Positions 61,830-64,000 of a stretch of DNA of 64,000 nt are shown one piece after another. A program made the translations under genes and the position numbers. Each line of letters starts with the position of its first letter. The first letter of the stretch is position 1. A model generated the notes under the pieces. The model saw nothing but the letters and a program-made list of their open reading frames with translations. It was not told the origin of the DNA and did not search any database. This DNA is from Wenxinia marina DSM 24838 (lineage in GTDB: Bacteria; Pseudomonadota; Alphaproteobacteria; Rhodobacterales; Rhodobacteraceae), in assembly GCF_000379485.1 (NCBI RefSeq), contig NZ_KB902312.1, positions 277 to 64,276 on the forward strand. Reading direction: 5' to 3'.

Positions 61830-63740
61830 ATGCGGATTTCCTCTCTGGCCATTGCCATCGGAGCGTTCGTCCTCGCCGCCATCCTCGCCGGCGTCGCCGC
61901 CCGCACCATCGCCATGACGGTGGAGGAGGCGTCGCTCCGCGGCGTGCAGGAGGCGCTGATCGACGGCGGCCACGAATGGGCCAGCGTGCAGGCGGACGGC
62001 CTGCAGGTCATCCTCGAGGGCGAGGCCCCGTCCGAGGCGGTGCGCTTCCGCGCCATGTCGATCGCCGGCGGCGTGGTGGATGCCAGCCGGGTCATCGACG
62101 CGATGCGCGTGAAGCCGAGCGAGCAGATCGCCGCGCCCGAGTTCAAGGTCGAGATCCTGCGCCACGAGGCCGGCCTGTCCCTCATCGGCCTGATCCCCGC
62201 CGACACCGACCGCGACCGGCTGACCGCGCGCCTGTCGGAAGTGGCTGACGACGCCGAGATCTCGGACTTTCTCGAGATGGCCGACTATCCGCCGCCGCCG
62301 ACCTGGCGGGGCGCCATGGATTTCGCCGTGCGCGCGCTGGAGCTGCTGCCGCAGGCCAAGATCTCGGTCACGGCCGAGCGGGTCACGGTGCTGGCCCTCG
62401 CCGCCAGCGAGGCCGAGAAGCGGCGGCTGGAGACGACGCTCAGCCGCGCCGCGCCGGAGGGGGTGCGGATCACGCTCGACATCGCGGCGCCGCGGCAGGT
62501 GGTGACGCCGTTCACCGTGCGCTTCTCCCTCGACGCCGACGGGGCGCGGCTGGAGGCGTGCTCGGCCGACACCGACGTGGGGCAGCGGCAGATCCTGCAG
62601 GCCGCCGTGGCGGCGGGGGCCGAGGGGCCGCTCGCCTGCCCGCTGGCGCTGGGCACGCCGTCGCAGACCTGGGGCGAGGCCTCCGCGATGGCGATCTCCG
62701 CCGTGGCCGAGTTGGGCGGCGGCACCGTCACCCTGTCCGACGCCGACGTCCGTCTCGTCGCGGCCGAGGGGACCGATCGGGACCTCTTCGACCAGGTGGC
62801 CGGGCGGCTGGAGAACGCGCTGCCCGACCTCTTCGCGCTCGACGCGGTGCTGCCCGAGACGCTCGAGGCGCCGCCGGAGGGCGCCCCCGAGTTCACCGCC
62901 ACCCTGTCGGACGAGGGGGCGGTCCAGGTCCGCGGGCGGGTGCCCGACGACCTCGTGAACGGCATGATCGACAATTTCGCCCGCGCCCGGTTCGGGGCCG
63001 AGAACGTGACGATGGCCACCCGCGTGACCGAGGGGCTTCCGCAGGGCTGGTCGGTGCGCGTCCTCTCGGCGCTCGAGGCGCTGTCGATGCTGTCGAACGG
63101 GTCCGTGCAGGTCGGGCCCGACAGCCTGGAGGTGCGCGGCAACACCGGCAACGCCCAGGCGTCCGCCGAGATCTCGCGCCTGCTGCTGGAGAAGCTGGGC
63201 GAGGACGCGGATTTCGACCTCGACATCTCCTACCAGGAATCGCTGGACCCGATCGTCGGCCTGCCGACGCCCGAGGAGTGCATCCGCCGCATCGGCATCG
63301 TCACCCAACAGCGGCGCGTCCTGTTCGATCCGGGCTCGGCCACGCTGACGCGCGAGTCCGAGCAGGTGATCGACGACATCGCCGAGATCCTGCGCCAGTG
63401 CATGGACCTGCCGCTCGAGATCGCCGGCTACACCGACAGCCAGGGCAGCGAGGGCGGCAACCTGCGGCTCAGCCAGAACCGGGCGGACGCGGTGCTGACC
63501 GCGCTGCGCACGCGCCGGGTGCCGGTGGGCACGTTCACCGCCCAGGGCTATGGCGAAGTCGACCCGATTGCCGATAATGCGACCGAGGAAGGCCGCGAGG
63601 CGAACCGGCGGATCGAGTTCCGGGTGCTGCCGGCGGCCGGCGAAGAGGTGGCCGCCGACGGGGCGGAGGACGCCGAGGCCGACGTCGAGGGCGAGAATGC
63701 GGAGCCGTCCGAAGAGACGGCGGACGACGCGGCCGAATAG
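61830..63740 (+). CDS. OmpA-family protein with BON-like repeats
   Basis: A 636-residue envelope protein. One N-terminal membrane anchor (LAIAIGAFVLAAILAGVAA), a long region of alternating alpha/beta units resembling BON domains (about residues 35-450; for example VQVRGRVPDDLVNGMIDNFA), then an OmpA-like peptidoglycan-binding domain (VLFDPGSATLTRESEQVIDD, AGYTDSQGSEGGNLRLSQNR, REANRRIEFRVLP) and an acidic tail. The layout recalls ArfA/OmpATb of mycobacteria. Probably followed by the coiled-coil gene at 63770 in one operon. Confidence 0.88.
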   Translation: MRISSLAIAIGAFVLAAILAGVAARTIAMTVEEASLRGVQEALIDGGHEWASVQADGLQVILEGEAPSEAVRFRAMSIAGGVVDASRVIDAMRVKPSEQIAAPEFKVEILRHEAGLSLIGLIPADTDRDRLTARLSEVADDAEISDFLEMADYPPPPTWRGAMDFAVRALELLPQAKISVTAERVTVLALAASEAEKRRLETTLSRAAPEGVRITLDIAAPRQVVTPFTVRFSLDADGARLEACSADTDVGQRQILQAAVAAGAEGPLACPLALGTPSQTWGEASAMAISAVAELGGGTVTLSDADVRLVAAEGTDRDLFDQVAGRLENALPDLFALDAVLPETLEAPPEGAPEFTATLSDEGAVQVRGRVPDDLVNGMIDNFARARFGAENVTMATRVTEGLPQGWSVRVLSALEALSMLSNGSVQVGPDSLEVRGNTGNAQASAEISRLLLEKLGEDADFDLDISYQESLDPIVGLPTPEECIRRIGIVTQQRRVLFDPGSATLTRESEQVIDDIAEILRQCMDLPLEIAGYTDSQGSEGGNLRLSQNRADAVLTALRTRRVPVGTFTAQGYGEVDPIADNATEEGREANRRIEFRVLPAAGEEVAADGAEDAEADVEGENAEPSEETADDAAE

Positions 63741-63769
63741 GACGGCCGAGCAAGGGGCAGGCGGGCAAC

Positions 63770-64000
63770 ATGAACCGGATGGAATTTATCTTCGCGACGG
63801 CGGTCATCCTGTTCGTCGCCTTCTGCCTCGGCTGGTTCGCCGGCTGGCTCGTCAACCGCTTCACCCGCGTGACCAAGGCCGAGATCGGCGAGCTCGACCG
63901 CATGGCGCAGGCCCTGCACGAGGCCGAGGAGACCCGCGACCAGGCGATCACCTACCTGCAGCAGCGCGAGGCCGAGATGACCACCCAGCTCAGCCAGACC
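63770..64000 (+). CDS. Membrane-anchored coiled-coil protein, cut by the window edge
   Basis: The first 77 residues of a protein that continues past the window. One membrane helix (FIFATAVILFVAFCLGWFAG, about residues 6-25) is followed by a Glu/Gln/Lys-rich coiled coil (AQALHEAEETRDQAITYLQQ). It begins 29 nt after the OmpA/BON gene with GGGGCAGGCGGG upstream. Conserved in Rhodobacterales by memory; function unknown. Confidence 0.75.
   Translation, partial: MNRMEFIFATAVILFVAFCLGWFAGWLVNRFTRVTKAEIGELDRMAQALHEAEETRDQAITYLQQREAEMTTQLSQT

Overview
The window is about 70% G+C and densely coded. It looks like chromosomal DNA of an alphaproteobacterium of the order Rhodobacterales (Roseobacter/Paracoccus relatives). 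Pointers are a tiny aa3-type cytochrome oxidase subunit IV, the large Q/G-rich TIGR02302 membrane protein next to lysA, a DmdC-type acyl-CoA dehydrogenase, phaA/phaB, plant-type glutamate-cysteine ligase beside rsmE and ubiA, pyrB with a pseudo-dihydroorotase and plsY, and a pgsA-moaD-moaE operon. Family names come from reading the translated sequences; no database search was run. I see no tRNA, rRNA, CRISPR array or prophage.

Layout. 0-13.8 kb: a flavin-dependent oxidoreductase; an ArsR/SRPBCC pair with a 16-bp palindrome over the arsR start; a minus-strand run accD, small membrane protein, folC and two tandem paralogous secreted proteins; a CPBP protease; ilvD; a lipoprotein and two conserved hypotheticals; then phaA, a frameshifted patatin gene and phaB. 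13.9-22.3 kb: a degenerate EAL protein, tag, pgsA-moaD-moaE, an ABC-2 exporter with a FucU-like mutarotase, an S49 peptidase with a tiny zinc-ribbon protein, a Na+/Ca2+ antiporter and an SDR. 22.3-31.1 kb: uvrC, tlpA diverging from argH, a small LptM-like lipoprotein, a DUF2834 protein, lysA and TIGR02302. 31.2-42.3 kb: a three-gene FAD-oxidase/membrane module of unknown function, Sua5/TsaC, acyl-CoA dehydrogenase plus metallo-beta-lactamase-fold hydrolase, small conserved proteins, azlCD, and mobA with a GNAT gene. 42.3-50.6 kb: a possible IS110 relic, TPP riboswitch-thiBPQ, a DEAD-box RNA helicase, aroC, a PRC-barrel protein, and a WYL regulator diverging from a GST. 50.9-64 kb: pyrB, two hypotheticals, pyrC-like pseudoenzyme, plsY, an OmpA-like protein followed by a tandemly duplicated tail, gshA-hypothetical-GNAT-rsmE diverging from ubiA, an OmpA/BON protein, and a truncated coiled-coil membrane protein at the right edge.

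Most genes are housekeeping functions in short, translationally coupled operons (many ATGA, GTGA or TGATG overlaps). The unusual material lies mainly between genes: at least three families of GC-rich dispersed repeats, one ending beside the stop codon of a minus-strand gene in all three copies, and one ~198-bp tandem array that re-duplicates the last codons of the upstream ompA-like gene. Points most worth checking are the pseudoenzymes (PyrC-like, EAL), the doubly frameshifted patatin in the pha cluster, two genes that appear to start at CTG, and the FAD-oxidase/membrane module.
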